IMG/VR virus record: IMGVR_UViG_3300023179_000326
Location: 1-32,332 of that record
DNA from: a virus
Reading direction: 5' to 3' (one strand)
Length of the DNA stretch: 32,332 nucleotides
The position numbers were made by a program, and so were the translations under genes. Shown one piece after another: positions 24,958 to 31,762 of this stretch. The stretch's first letter is position 1. Each line of letters starts with the position of its first letter. The notes beneath the pieces are model-generated. The model did not search any database. It had not been told where the DNA came from and worked only from the letters and a program-made list of their open reading frames with translations.

Positions 24958-26000
24958 CTTGCAGCCTTTTTGTATATATCTAAACAATATTCTGATGCAT
25001 CTTTTTTATTGTCGATGTCAAGTAAATTAATAAATTCTTCTATCGCGCTTTGAATATCTACACCTGTAGGGTCGTAATTAGCATCATCTGCAGTAGGTTG
25101 TAGATTAATTAGAGAATAATCCACTGACAGAGAGAATGGTTTTGTGTTTGTAATTTTTTCAATTAAATCGTCTATGTTATCTGCTTCTGTTTTTTTATCA
25201 ATTATAAGCTTAATAATATTATTAGTTGTATTAAGTTCATTCTTAGCTTTTTTATCTAGTATTTCTGTCAGCGTCAATTTAAGATGCTTTGGTGAATGAA
25301 TGTTTTCATGAAATGTGTAGTTAAGTGTGTTTAAGTTAAGAATATAATATCCTTTCGTTGTCCCGGAGTCACCGAAATCCATTTCAAATGGATTGCCTAC
25401 ATAGATAATTTTACCTTTATCATACACTCGTTCATCACGTAAATGAAAATGACCTGACATAATAAACGGTGCAATTTTAAGTAAATCTTTAGTCTTGAGA
25501 CCTTTGTCACAAAGTTTAAAACTATTCATTTTAAAACTTTCAATTTCTAAATGACCAAATATCATATCAGCTTTTTCAAGCTCGTTAACATTTGCACCCC
25601 AAGGCAAGAACAACGCTTTTTTACCGTAAAGTGTGTGTATTGAAGATGAGCTAATTACGTTGATGTTGTCCCAGCCGTTGAGGATAGAAAGTGAATTAAT
25701 ATCAGATCTGTCCTTGTAATAAGCATCATGATTGCCTACAACTATAGTAATATTAAAATCTTTCCAAATGGTAAATATCTGATTTACTACATGAATTGTG
25801 TTGACAGCAATTTCATCTCTGTAATGATATACATCGCCTAAGATAAAAATGTCTTTTATTTTTTTACTAATCAATTCAGATTTGAGCCATTCAGCCCATT
25901 TGAGTGCGGTTTCATGCCAGAAAATACTATTCTGATGTACACCGACATGCATGTCGGCAATACAACATACGTTTTCTGATGATGTAGTTACGTCTTTAAT
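24954..26000 (-). CDS. 47: Recombination endonuclease subunit gp47 (SbcD/Mre11-like), probable ATT start
   Basis: A calcineurin-like metallophosphoesterase nuclease that pairs with gp46. Motifs are ADMHVG (motif I Asp-x-His), LGDVYHYRD (motif II), VVGNHDAYY (motif III) and GHFHLRD (the late His motif), with IFGHLEIE before it. The first ATG in frame (25952) lies inside motif I, after its Asp, so translation must start earlier. The frame is open only back to the gp55 stop, with no ATG, GTG or TTG. An ATT at 26000 lies 8 nt after AGGAG (26013-26009), giving 348 aa and a complete first strand. The ATT start is therefore proposed. A sequencing error or readthrough of the gp55 TAA, which is in the same frame, are the alternatives. 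Confidence 0.9.
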   Translation of the reverse strand: MKDVTTSSENVCCIADMHVGVHQNSIFWHETALKWAEWLKSELISKKIKDIFILGDVYHYRDEIAVNTIHVVNQIFTIWKDFNITIVVGNHDAYYKDRSDINSLSILNGWDNINVISSSSIHTLYGKKALFLPWGANVNELEKADMIFGHLEIESFKMNSFKLCDKGLKTKDLLKIAPFIMSGHFHLRDERVYDKGKIIYVGNPFEMDFGDSGTTKGYYILNLNTLNYTFHENIHSPKHLKLTLTEILDKKAKNELNTTNNIIKLIIDKKTEADNIDDLIEKITNTKPFSLSVDYSLINLQPTADDANYDPTGVDIQSAIEEFINLLDIDNKKDASEYCLDIYKKAAR

Positions 26001-26003
26001 AGA

Positions 26004-26609
26004 TTATTCTCCTGTGGAGTTGTAATTGTCGTCTGTAGGCTCAGTGTATATGTGTGCGTTTTCACCAACAATATCAGGATTAAGCATTAAATCTGTGTAC
26101 ACTTTTTCTTTGTATTCAGTAATGCAGGTGTGGTGTTTCTTCTCTTTTTTGATCCTGTTAATAAAAGCATGAAAAGCAATTGTTGTGAAGTATGAAAACG
26201 GGCTAAAACCTGAATCAAGCTTAAACTTTTTATTTCTTAAAGCTGAGAACATTTTTACAATAGCATCGCCAATCATGTCATCTTTGTATGAATAATTGAT
26301 GAAGTTTGGTGCGTAAGATAGACCGTGTGCAATCTTGGTTATACTTTCACCTAGCTTCACAGACACATCTCCGGTCTTGTAGTATGCACGTATTTCTTCT
26401 TCAAACTCACGGCTGTTAACATAATGTAATTTTTCTTTAGGTTTGAGTTTGCGTGGGGCGGCATCTGCAGCTGCAGCAGCTGAATCTAAAATAGGTAATA
26501 TTTCTTTGATGGCTTTTGTTGCATCAACATCTTCAATATCTTCTGCTGGCTTAGTAGCTTTACGCTTGGGTAATTTTTTTAGAGCTTGTTTGGATGTTTT
26601 CTTTTTCAT
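26004..26609 (-). CDS. 55: Late-transcription sigma factor gp55
   Basis: A 201-residue homologue of T4 gp55 (185 aa), the sigma-like factor that directs host RNA polymerase to TATAAATA promoters. The N-terminal 55 residues are Lys/Ala-rich and not conserved. The sigma region 2-like core (about 75-160) has YVNSREFEEEI, then YAPNFINYSYKDDMIGDAIVKM and GFSPFSYFTTIAFHAFINRIK. Its targets are visible in this window as late promoters at 272, 8708, 28711 and 29703. The first 50 nt overlap the end of uvsW. Its 3' end carries the AGGAG that serves gp47. Confidence 0.94.
   Translation of the reverse strand: MKKKTSKQALKKLPKRKATKPAEDIEDVDATKAIKEILPILDSAAAAADAAPRKLKPKEKLHYVNSREFEEEIRAYYKTGDVSVKLGESITKIAHGLSYAPNFINYSYKDDMIGDAIVKMFSALRNKKFKLDSGFSPFSYFTTIAFHAFINRIKKEKKHHTCITEYKEKVYTDLMLNPDIVGENAHIYTEPTDDNYNSTGE
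26009..26013 (-). promoter_or_regulatory. Shine-Dalgarno for gp47 inside the end of gp55
   Basis: AGGAG followed by an 8-nt spacer (AATAATCT) and an ATT codon at 26000. It is one of the few strong Shine-Dalgarno sites in the window and decides the gp47 start. Confidence 0.6.
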
Positions 26610-28023
26610 AAAGTTTTAAACGTTTTTCTGAATGAAGCCTGCTATAATGAAGGTTATCATTGATGTCGAATATTATAAGCTTATCCTTGTTAATATGCAA
26701 TCGTAAGCCTCTGCCGACAGATTGAATTATTTTTACCTTAGCTTTGCCGCCGCATGCAAATATAATATAATGTAAGTTCTTGATATTGATACCAGTTGAA
26801 AATATCTTTGATATGGCCACAACAACTACATCATTGCATTCTTCCATTAATTTGCGAACTTTGTCGCGCTCTTCTACCTCCACTTCACCTCTTATAAAGT
26901 ATATTTTTTTATTAGGGCACACTTCTTTAATTGCATTGTACAATAGTTCCCCGTGTTCAATGTAGTCAACTAAAACCAGGGCATTGTTGTTTAATTTGCA
27001 TGTTAATTTAGATATAACATCGTTTCTAAATTTATTACGCATTAAAAATGTGACTTCTTCTCTGTATTTGTTTATGTTATCAACCTGGCGCGGGCGATCA
27101 TTAGGACTGTATTCTAGCTCTACAATTTGCACAGCAACCCCTGAAATGTATTTTTCTAAGCGTAATTCGTAACTAGATTTTTCATATATAACGGGACCAA
27201 TCTTTCCTATTATATTCCATTGATCAAGCAGCCCTTCCGGCATGGTACCAGTAAAACCAAAGCGACATGGTGTTTTAATTTTTTTTAAAATTTTATTTAC
27301 CTCATTTCCTCTGCGAATTTTATGAACTTCGTCAACTATTAAAACATCTATGTCCTCAATCCAGCTCAAATCTGTGTTTTTACTTTGCAAAATACCTAGA
27401 TTAGCAACAACAACATTTGCAGGAAACAGAGTGTCTGTTTCTAGAGCGTGGCTACCAGTCCATTTTCTCACTGTAAAAGGTACATTATATGATATAAAAT
27501 CTGATGATGTCTGCTCAACTAAGCCTAGATCTGGTACAATGTATAAACACTTAAATGCTGATCCGTGTAATACAAACAGTTTTGTGAGCAATGAAGCGGC
27601 AGTTAATGTTTTACCACCGGCAGTGGCAAGCACAATTGTGCCTCTCCCAATACTGTAAGCTTTTTTAACAATTTCTTCTTGGTAATCCCTAAGAGGCAAA
27701 GACAGCGGTACAATGTCTTTGGTAAATTTATGAGATGTTTGCCACTTGCGTGATGGCATAATAATATCTAAAAATTCATTGTCAGTTTCGATAGGCTCTT
27801 TATATTCTGTTTGTTTTAAATATTTGTATATTTCAAAATAAAGACCAGGTTCAAATTTACCAGTGGGAGTAATGGTATATGTACGCTGCGGTGCAAATCT
27901 ACCGTACCTGCGCATGAAAAACGCAGCTTCATTCTTAACTGAGAAGTTTTCTCTAATTTCTTCAACTAAATCACCCTTCAAGACGCCTAGTTGTTTTTTT
28001 GCGTCATAACTAAAATTAATCAT
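26560..28023 (-). CDS. uvsW: UvsW-like helicase (superfamily 2)
   Basis: A 487-residue homologue of T4 UvsW (503 aa), which regresses forks, migrates branched DNA and clears R-loops that act as early origins. The N-terminal region (1-105) precedes the Q-like LRDYQEEI. Motif I is ATAGGKT (133-139), motif II is DEVH (231-234), and motif III lies in FGFTGTMPEG. Motif IV-VI features are ALVLVDYIEHGELL, FSTGINIKNLHYIIFA and QSVGRGLRL. The start overlaps the uvsY-like stop by 4 nt, matching the T4 order uvsY-uvsW. The end overlaps gp55 by 50 nt, so the three are coupled. Confidence 0.92.
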   Translation of the reverse strand: MINFSYDAKKQLGVLKGDLVEEIRENFSVKNEAAFFMRRYGRFAPQRTYTITPTGKFEPGLYFEIYKYLKQTEYKEPIETDNEFLDIIMPSRKWQTSHKFTKDIVPLSLPLRDYQEEIVKKAYSIGRGTIVLATAGGKTLTAASLLTKLFVLHGSAFKCLYIVPDLGLVEQTSSDFISYNVPFTVRKWTGSHALETDTLFPANVVVANLGILQSKNTDLSWIEDIDVLIVDEVHKIRRGNEVNKILKKIKTPCRFGFTGTMPEGLLDQWNIIGKIGPVIYEKSSYELRLEKYISGVAVQIVELEYSPNDRPRQVDNINKYREEVTFLMRNKFRNDVISKLTCKLNNNALVLVDYIEHGELLYNAIKEVCPNKKIYFIRGEVEVEERDKVRKLMEECNDVVVVAISKIFSTGINIKNLHYIIFACGGKAKVKIIQSVGRGLRLHINKDKLIIFDINDNLHYSRLHSEKRLKLYEKENIQTSSKKITQA

Positions 28024-28409
28024 GTTGTTTCTAGTTTAATAATATCAATAATATTCTTTAAATCGTATGATGTAGAGCTTAATGTCTTTTCAGCTTTTTC
28101 TAAAAGCTCAACAACTAATGTTAATTCAGTAATCTTCTTATCTAATGCGCACATCTCTGGGTGTCGGTCTGCGTGTCGCTCTAAAACAGGTACTGATAAT
28201 TTTACAGCGCCTTGCTCTTGCAGTTGTTTAACTACTTCTTTTTTAAGAGATTCTTTAGTAGCCTTTATGTTGGCCAATTCTAGTTTGTGCCTGATACACC
28301 TGCCAGCCCACTTATGCTTGATGCCTGGCAATTTAAGCTGGTAGTCTTTCAGATTGAGTTCATCAATCTTTAAATCTGTCTCTAACTCTTTGATATATTC
28401 TTCTAACAC
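28020..28409 (-). CDS. uvsY: Probable recombination mediator UvsY
   Basis: A 129-residue helical, charged protein. Adjacency to uvsW is as in T4, where UvsY has 137 aa. From the GTG at 28409 it reads VLEEYIKELETDLKID, which aligns with T4 MRLEDLQEELKKD. HKWAGRCIRHKLELANIKA matches the T4 W...H...K.E region, and the end DLKNIIDIIKLE resembles the T4 tail. UvsY loads UvsX onto gp32-covered DNA. An ATG 21 nt upstream (28430) would add seven residues, but a TATTAT box lies inside those codons 7 nt before the GTG. The GTG start is therefore preferred. Identity is low, so the name rests on alignment, size and order. Confidence 0.7.
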   Translation of the reverse strand: MLEEYIKELETDLKIDELNLKDYQLKLPGIKHKWAGRCIRHKLELANIKATKESLKKEVVKQLQEQGAVKLSVPVLERHADRHPEMCALDKKITELTLVVELLEKAEKTLSSTSYDLKNIIDIIKLETT

Positions 28410-28411
28410 AA

Positions 28412-28419
28412 AATAAATA
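28412..28419 (+). promoter_or_regulatory. Possible late promoter (7 of 8) for the 81-aa gene
   Basis: AATAAATA on the plus strand, 26 nt before the ATG at 28446. It would give a leader of about 21 nt. It overlaps the minus-strand uvsY promoter. Confidence 0.35.
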
Positions 28420-28444
28420 ATAGTATACATTGTAAGAAAATCAA
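28417..28444 (-). promoter_or_regulatory. Sigma70-like promoter of the uvsY-uvsW-gp55-gp47-gp46 operon
   Basis: TTGATT (28444-28439), 16 nt spacer, TATTAT (28422-28417), then 7 nt to the GTG at 28409. The hexamers and spacer are the same as in front of gp32. Confidence 0.55.
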
Positions 28445-28445
28445 T

Positions 28446-28691
28446 ATGAATATGTTTGCAAAAAAGTTTTATGAAGCGCTTGTGACAGAAATGAACGATT
28501 CAAGCGTTCTAACTGGAGCTCCAGGTACTGGTGGTGGATTTGGCAATTCTGACTCTTGGAACCCTGGTGATACTCGTTTTGCTGTAGCAATAGGTACAAA
28601 TACGAAAATTCCTATGAAAAATGTTAGTGCATCAAAATCTAAAAAGAAAAAGAAGATAATTTACGCTCGTAGACCTTTGAATGCTAACTAA
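28446..28691 (+). CDS. Small basic late protein with N-terminal amphipathic helix (81 aa)
   Basis: Unrecognised, 81 residues. The first 15 residues, MNMFAKKFYEALVTE, form an amphipathic helix ending in an acidic residue, like the capsid-targeting peptides of T4 internal proteins that end at a gp21 protease site (LxE-like). A Gly/Ser/Pro-rich middle follows. The end is strongly basic (KSKKKKKIIYARRPLN), which suggests DNA binding. A packaged internal or DNA-associated protein is a reasonable inference. It is divergent from uvsY. Confidence 0.65.
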   Translation: MNMFAKKFYEALVTEMNDSSVLTGAPGTGGGFGNSDSWNPGDTRFAVAIGTNTKIPMKNVSASKSKKKKKIIYARRPLNAN

Positions 28692-28710
28692 TTGTAATTT
28701 TTTATTGCTA

Positions 28711-28718
28711 ATTAAATA
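28711..28718 (+). promoter_or_regulatory. Late promoter (6 of 8)
   Basis: ATTAAATA followed by CTTTA and the ATG. The TAAATACTTTAATG string is identical to that at 29705-29718, which supports it despite the two mismatches in the octamer. Confidence 0.5.
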
Positions 28719-28723
28719 CTTTA

Positions 28724-29140
28724 ATGTCAGATACTGGCCATTGGATACTGTCTGAAGGTGTTGTTGTCAATGACACAACTTTTGGCTTTATTTATGAGAT
28801 TACAAATACGGTAACAGGCAGAAAATATATAGGTAAAAAACAATGCAAACGCAAATTAAAGAGACAGCCTTTAAAGGGCAAGAAAAACAAACGAATTGAA
28901 GAAAAAGAATCTGATTGGAAAGAGTATACTAGTTCGTCTACAGAATTAAATGATGATATAAAAAGGCTTGGTAAAGATAAATTTATTTTTAAAATTTTGC
29001 ACACATGTGCCTCAAAATGGGAGCTTGCTTACCGGGAAATCAAGGAACAGCTAGATAGAGAAGTACTTTTAAAACCTGAATATTACAACGGTATAATCAA
29101 TGTACGAATTGGGCGGCCTCCTAAGAACTTCTTGACTTAA
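28724..29140 (+). CDS. GIY-YIG nuclease-like protein
   Basis: A 138-residue protein with a GIY-YIG fold. GFIYEITN (21-28) and KYIGKKQ (34-40) make the two strands with the YIG triplet, and basic residues follow where the catalytic arginine lies. YTSSSTELNDDIKRLGKDKFIFKIL matches the family's later helix-strand pattern, and LAYREIKEQL carries a candidate metal-binding Glu. It is too small to contain a separate DNA-recognition domain, unlike most homing endonucleases. T4-like phages carry related Seg-type enzymes. The late promoter at its start is unusual for a homing enzyme and may mean a packaging or genome-maintenance role. Confidence 0.72.
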   Translation: MSDTGHWILSEGVVVNDTTFGFIYEITNTVTGRKYIGKKQCKRKLKRQPLKGKKNKRIEEKESDWKEYTSSSTELNDDIKRLGKDKFIFKILHTCASKWELAYREIKEQLDREVLLKPEYYNGIINVRIGRPPKNFLT

Positions 29141-29165
29141 ACATAATTTCATTTAAACTCATGTT

Positions 29166-29702
29166 ATGAGTCTGAAGTTTGAGCAGTATAATTTAGATAT
29201 TATTGACTTTCAAGATGTTTATGGCCTTATAGAGCTCGGTATGATGAATAGTCTTGCAGGGTTTGATTTGTTGCGTAAAAAAATTAATACTGACATAAGA
29301 AGATTAATAACACATCACATGATTGTGGGTATATGCGGATACACTGCAGCTTTAAAAAACAAACACAAAGTGGTATATTATGTAAATCCTGATATAAAAG
29401 CAGAACTATCAGAATACTATGATGCTGTTAAAGTAAAGAGGTGTTTGTTCAAAGTTTTAAAAAATATGAAAAGGCTGCTGCCTATCAAACTCTACTTTGG
29501 GTCAGAGTCTTTTAGTGATGTATGCAAAGATGAAGGTAAGATGCAGGAAACTGTTAATTTAATACGAGCTTACATAGATAAGCATGATACTCATAAATTT
29601 ACATTCAGTAAGGCAAAAAATTACGGTAGAAAATATGGTTTAAATATCATTAGTAAAGACTATTTTAACGATTTAAATCTGAAGCATTTAGTGTTTAATT
29701 AA
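29166..29702 (+). CDS. Hypothetical protein (178 aa)
   Basis: Unrecognised, 178 residues, mixed helix and strand, basic. An N-terminal helix (LIELGMMNSLAGFDLLRKK) is followed by MIVGICGYTAALKNKHKVVYYVN and a basic middle (VKRCLFKVLKNMKRLLP). The C-terminal half is Lys/Asn-rich. No catalytic motif was seen. It lies 25 nt after the GIY-YIG gene and is probably on the same late transcript. Its end overlaps the late promoter for the next gene. Confidence 0.55.
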   Translation: MSLKFEQYNLDIIDFQDVYGLIELGMMNSLAGFDLLRKKINTDIRRLITHHMIVGICGYTAALKNKHKVVYYVNPDIKAELSEYYDAVKVKRCLFKVLKNMKRLLPIKLYFGSESFSDVCKDEGKMQETVNLIRAYIDKHDTHKFTFSKAKNYGRKYGLNIISKDYFNDLNLKHLVFN

Positions 29703-29710
29703 TATAAATA
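29703..29710 (+). promoter_or_regulatory. T4-type late promoter
   Basis: An exact TATAAATA followed by CTTTA and the ATG at 29716. TATAAATACT matches the T4 late consensus well beyond the octamer. With T4 geometry the start of transcription is the A of the ATG. Confidence 0.75.
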
Positions 29711-29715
29711 CTTTA

Positions 29716-30192
29716 ATGCGGTATTTAGATTTGTTGAATCATTACAAAAGTCTTGTATCTGAAGCTCCTCAAGATGCTGCTCAGCCAGATATTACTGGCG
29801 GTGCTGCTGTACAGACACCGGTTGCAATGCCTGTGCCTAATGCAGGTCAAGGGGGTTCTGCTGGTGATCAAGAACAGACTGCAACAGTTCCACCAGAAGG
29901 CTATGTGGATCTTGTTAGATTATTAGCCAAAGCTTTAATTATGAATATTCCTGCAGGTTCTATTGATGATTTGTGGACCATGCAGGTTAATAAAGAAAGT
30001 GCAGAGTCTATTAGAGAAGCCATTTCAAATACAATAAAAGAAAATGAAAATTATGAGGACAATCCTGAGCGCTTGCAAAACCCTCACTTTAAAAAATTCT
30101 ATGATTCAATTAATGAAAATAATTTTACTCAGAAATACAAACAAATTCTGGGTATCATGAAGCGTTTTAGTAAAGATCCCAAGCTAGGATAA
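29716..30192 (+). CDS. Late protein with capsid-targeting-like N-terminus (158 aa)
   Basis: Unrecognised. It begins MRYLDLLNHYKSLVSEAPQ, an amphipathic helix ending in VSE-A, close to the T4 gp21 prohead-protease site (L/I-x-E before a small residue). A disordered Gly/Pro/Gln-rich stretch (about 20-60) leads to a helical domain with GYVDLVRLLAKALIMNIPAG (about 61-80) and a C-terminal FKKFYDSINENNF. It heads a late operon with the 521-aa protein (4 nt gap). A scaffold, internal or packaged protein is inferred; no enzyme motif was seen. Confidence 0.65.
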   Translation: MRYLDLLNHYKSLVSEAPQDAAQPDITGGAAVQTPVAMPVPNAGQGGSAGDQEQTATVPPEGYVDLVRLLAKALIMNIPAGSIDDLWTMQVNKESAESIREAISNTIKENENYEDNPERLQNPHFKKFYDSINENNFTQKYKQILGIMKRFSKDPKLG

Positions 30193-30196
30193 AACT

Positions 30197-31762
30197 ATGG
30201 CTGAGCAAAAGAAATATAGACGTCTTGATGAGGTCTACTTAAAAGAGTCTTTTGCTAAACATGTACCGCCTCTTCCAAGACAAACAATTTTAAATGAACA
30301 GCCTGGCATGGCAGAAATACTCATTCAAACGGATGATGATAAAATTATAGGGCCTACAAAAATTCCTACTGAATTAGCTGACAGGGTTTTAGATATAATT
30401 AGCAAGCAACAGAAAATCAAGAGTAAGAGTGGCAAGGAATTTACTGTTAATGAAGTGGTATTAAAATGTCTTCAAATAGATGGATGGGTTACAAGTGAAA
30501 AAGACCCGTTGTATGATGCTATAAACAACATTTTTTCTAAAGCAAAAATTAACTATAATAATTTTTCGGCATTAGAAGACATACAAACATCAGCAGATAA
30601 CCCATTACGCACAAAATTACTTAACACTCCCCAAACTGTTATGTCGCTTTCTGATTTAATTCCTCAAAGTTTTAGAGAATTGTTTGTCAACCCTGCTGAT
30701 GCAGAAAAGGTGGTTATAGCTTTATGGGGTATAGAGCCACAGAAAAAAGGTGCAAATGTGGGTCCAGGAGAAATTGCATTGAGTTTAATATCTGATGCTA
30801 TCAAGGGTGACAGAGGTGACCTTGAAATAAAAGATATTGGTAAAATAGAAGTAAAAGGTGCAGGTGCAAGAATGGGAGGGGATAATTTTGCGGTAGCAGG
30901 TACATTGCAAGAGTTAAATGCAATTTTAAAAGATAGAAAACAAGGTGTAGCATCTGTATCTGCGCAAACTCTTGGTCTTCTTAAGAAGCAGCTAGTTACT
31001 CTTGTAGAAACAGAGCTGCAAGTTCTTGAAAGGCAGACTACAAGGAAGTTGCATCCTGGTCATTTACAACTCATACAAAGACAGCTTCAGCAATTAAGGG
31101 GAATAGAAGAAAAAATTAAAGCTGCTGACAATCTCGAGGAAGTTGTAGCAGATGTAGATGCAGCTATAGAGCTGGATAACAAATTTAAAAAAGGATTTCC
31201 TGCAGCAGGTAAAGGTGAGTTAAGATTGAAAATGAAAAATTTAATAGGTCGATATACAGCGGTAAAGAAAGGTGAAAAACACGGTTCTTTAAGAGGGGCT
31301 AAATTTTCATTTGGACCCTCTGTTAAAGACTTTTTCTCTATTTCAGACTTATCAGTTAAAGAAAAAGTTGAAGGTATAGTAGCAGCAAGGTCTTATACTA
31401 ATACCCCTGGCAATAGTATAAAAAATGCAATTGCAGCTTTAATTAAAGATCATGGTGATAAAATATTTGTTTCATCAGCTGGAGGGGATGATGAAGATGA
31501 TGGTTCTCCTGTAGCAAGGGTTATTGCTGCAATTCATATGGCGGAATACCAGCAAAACCAAGGATTTAATTATTTTATACTATTTAACACTTTGGGTAAA
31601 GAAGATAAGGGTACTCCTGACAAGATTATATCTTATCGTTTTGATTCTAATGATTTAGCTTCAAATATAGTAAATCTTTATAATTTTCTTACATTGTTTC
31701 GTGCAAAGATTAATTTAAGCATAGATAACACACGTCATTCTGTTGGAGTTAAGTTGCAGTGA
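30197..31762 (+). CDS. Late protein with probable PD-(D/E)XK nuclease-like core (521 aa)
   Basis: A 521-residue late protein. In the middle (about 195-235), GPGEIALSLISD and GDRGDLEIKDIG followed by KIEVKGAGARMGG give the order Glu, then Asp-Leu-Glu, then Glu-Val-Lys. This is the pattern of PD-(D/E)XK nucleases with a trailing basic residue. The regions before and after are helical, with a coiled-coil-like stretch (about 265-345) rich in Gln, Leu and Lys. AGGA lies 7 nt before the ATG, and the stop overlaps the next gene. It could be a virion-associated nuclease or a non-catalytic structural relative. The family is not one I can name. Confidence 0.6.
   Translation: MAEQKKYRRLDEVYLKESFAKHVPPLPRQTILNEQPGMAEILIQTDDDKIIGPTKIPTELADRVLDIISKQQKIKSKSGKEFTVNEVVLKCLQIDGWVTSEKDPLYDAINNIFSKAKINYNNFSALEDIQTSADNPLRTKLLNTPQTVMSLSDLIPQSFRELFVNPADAEKVVIALWGIEPQKKGANVGPGEIALSLISDAIKGDRGDLEIKDIGKIEVKGAGARMGGDNFAVAGTLQELNAILKDRKQGVASVSAQTLGLLKKQLVTLVETELQVLERQTTRKLHPGHLQLIQRQLQQLRGIEEKIKAADNLEEVVADVDAAIELDNKFKKGFPAAGKGELRLKMKNLIGRYTAVKKGEKHGSLRGAKFSFGPSVKDFFSISDLSVKEKVEGIVAARSYTNTPGNSIKNAIAALIKDHGDKIFVSSAGGDDEDDGSPVARVIAAIHMAEYQQNQGFNYFILFNTLGKEDKGTPDKIISYRFDSNDLASNIVNLYNFLTLFRAKINLSIDNTRHSVGVKLQ

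Noticed and set aside
24958-24987. Longer gp46 start with MFRYIQKGCK
   Set aside because: The inner ATG at 24957 forms an ATGA overlap with gp47 and matches the T4 gp46 N-terminus. The extra ten residues are only the gp47 tail read in another frame.
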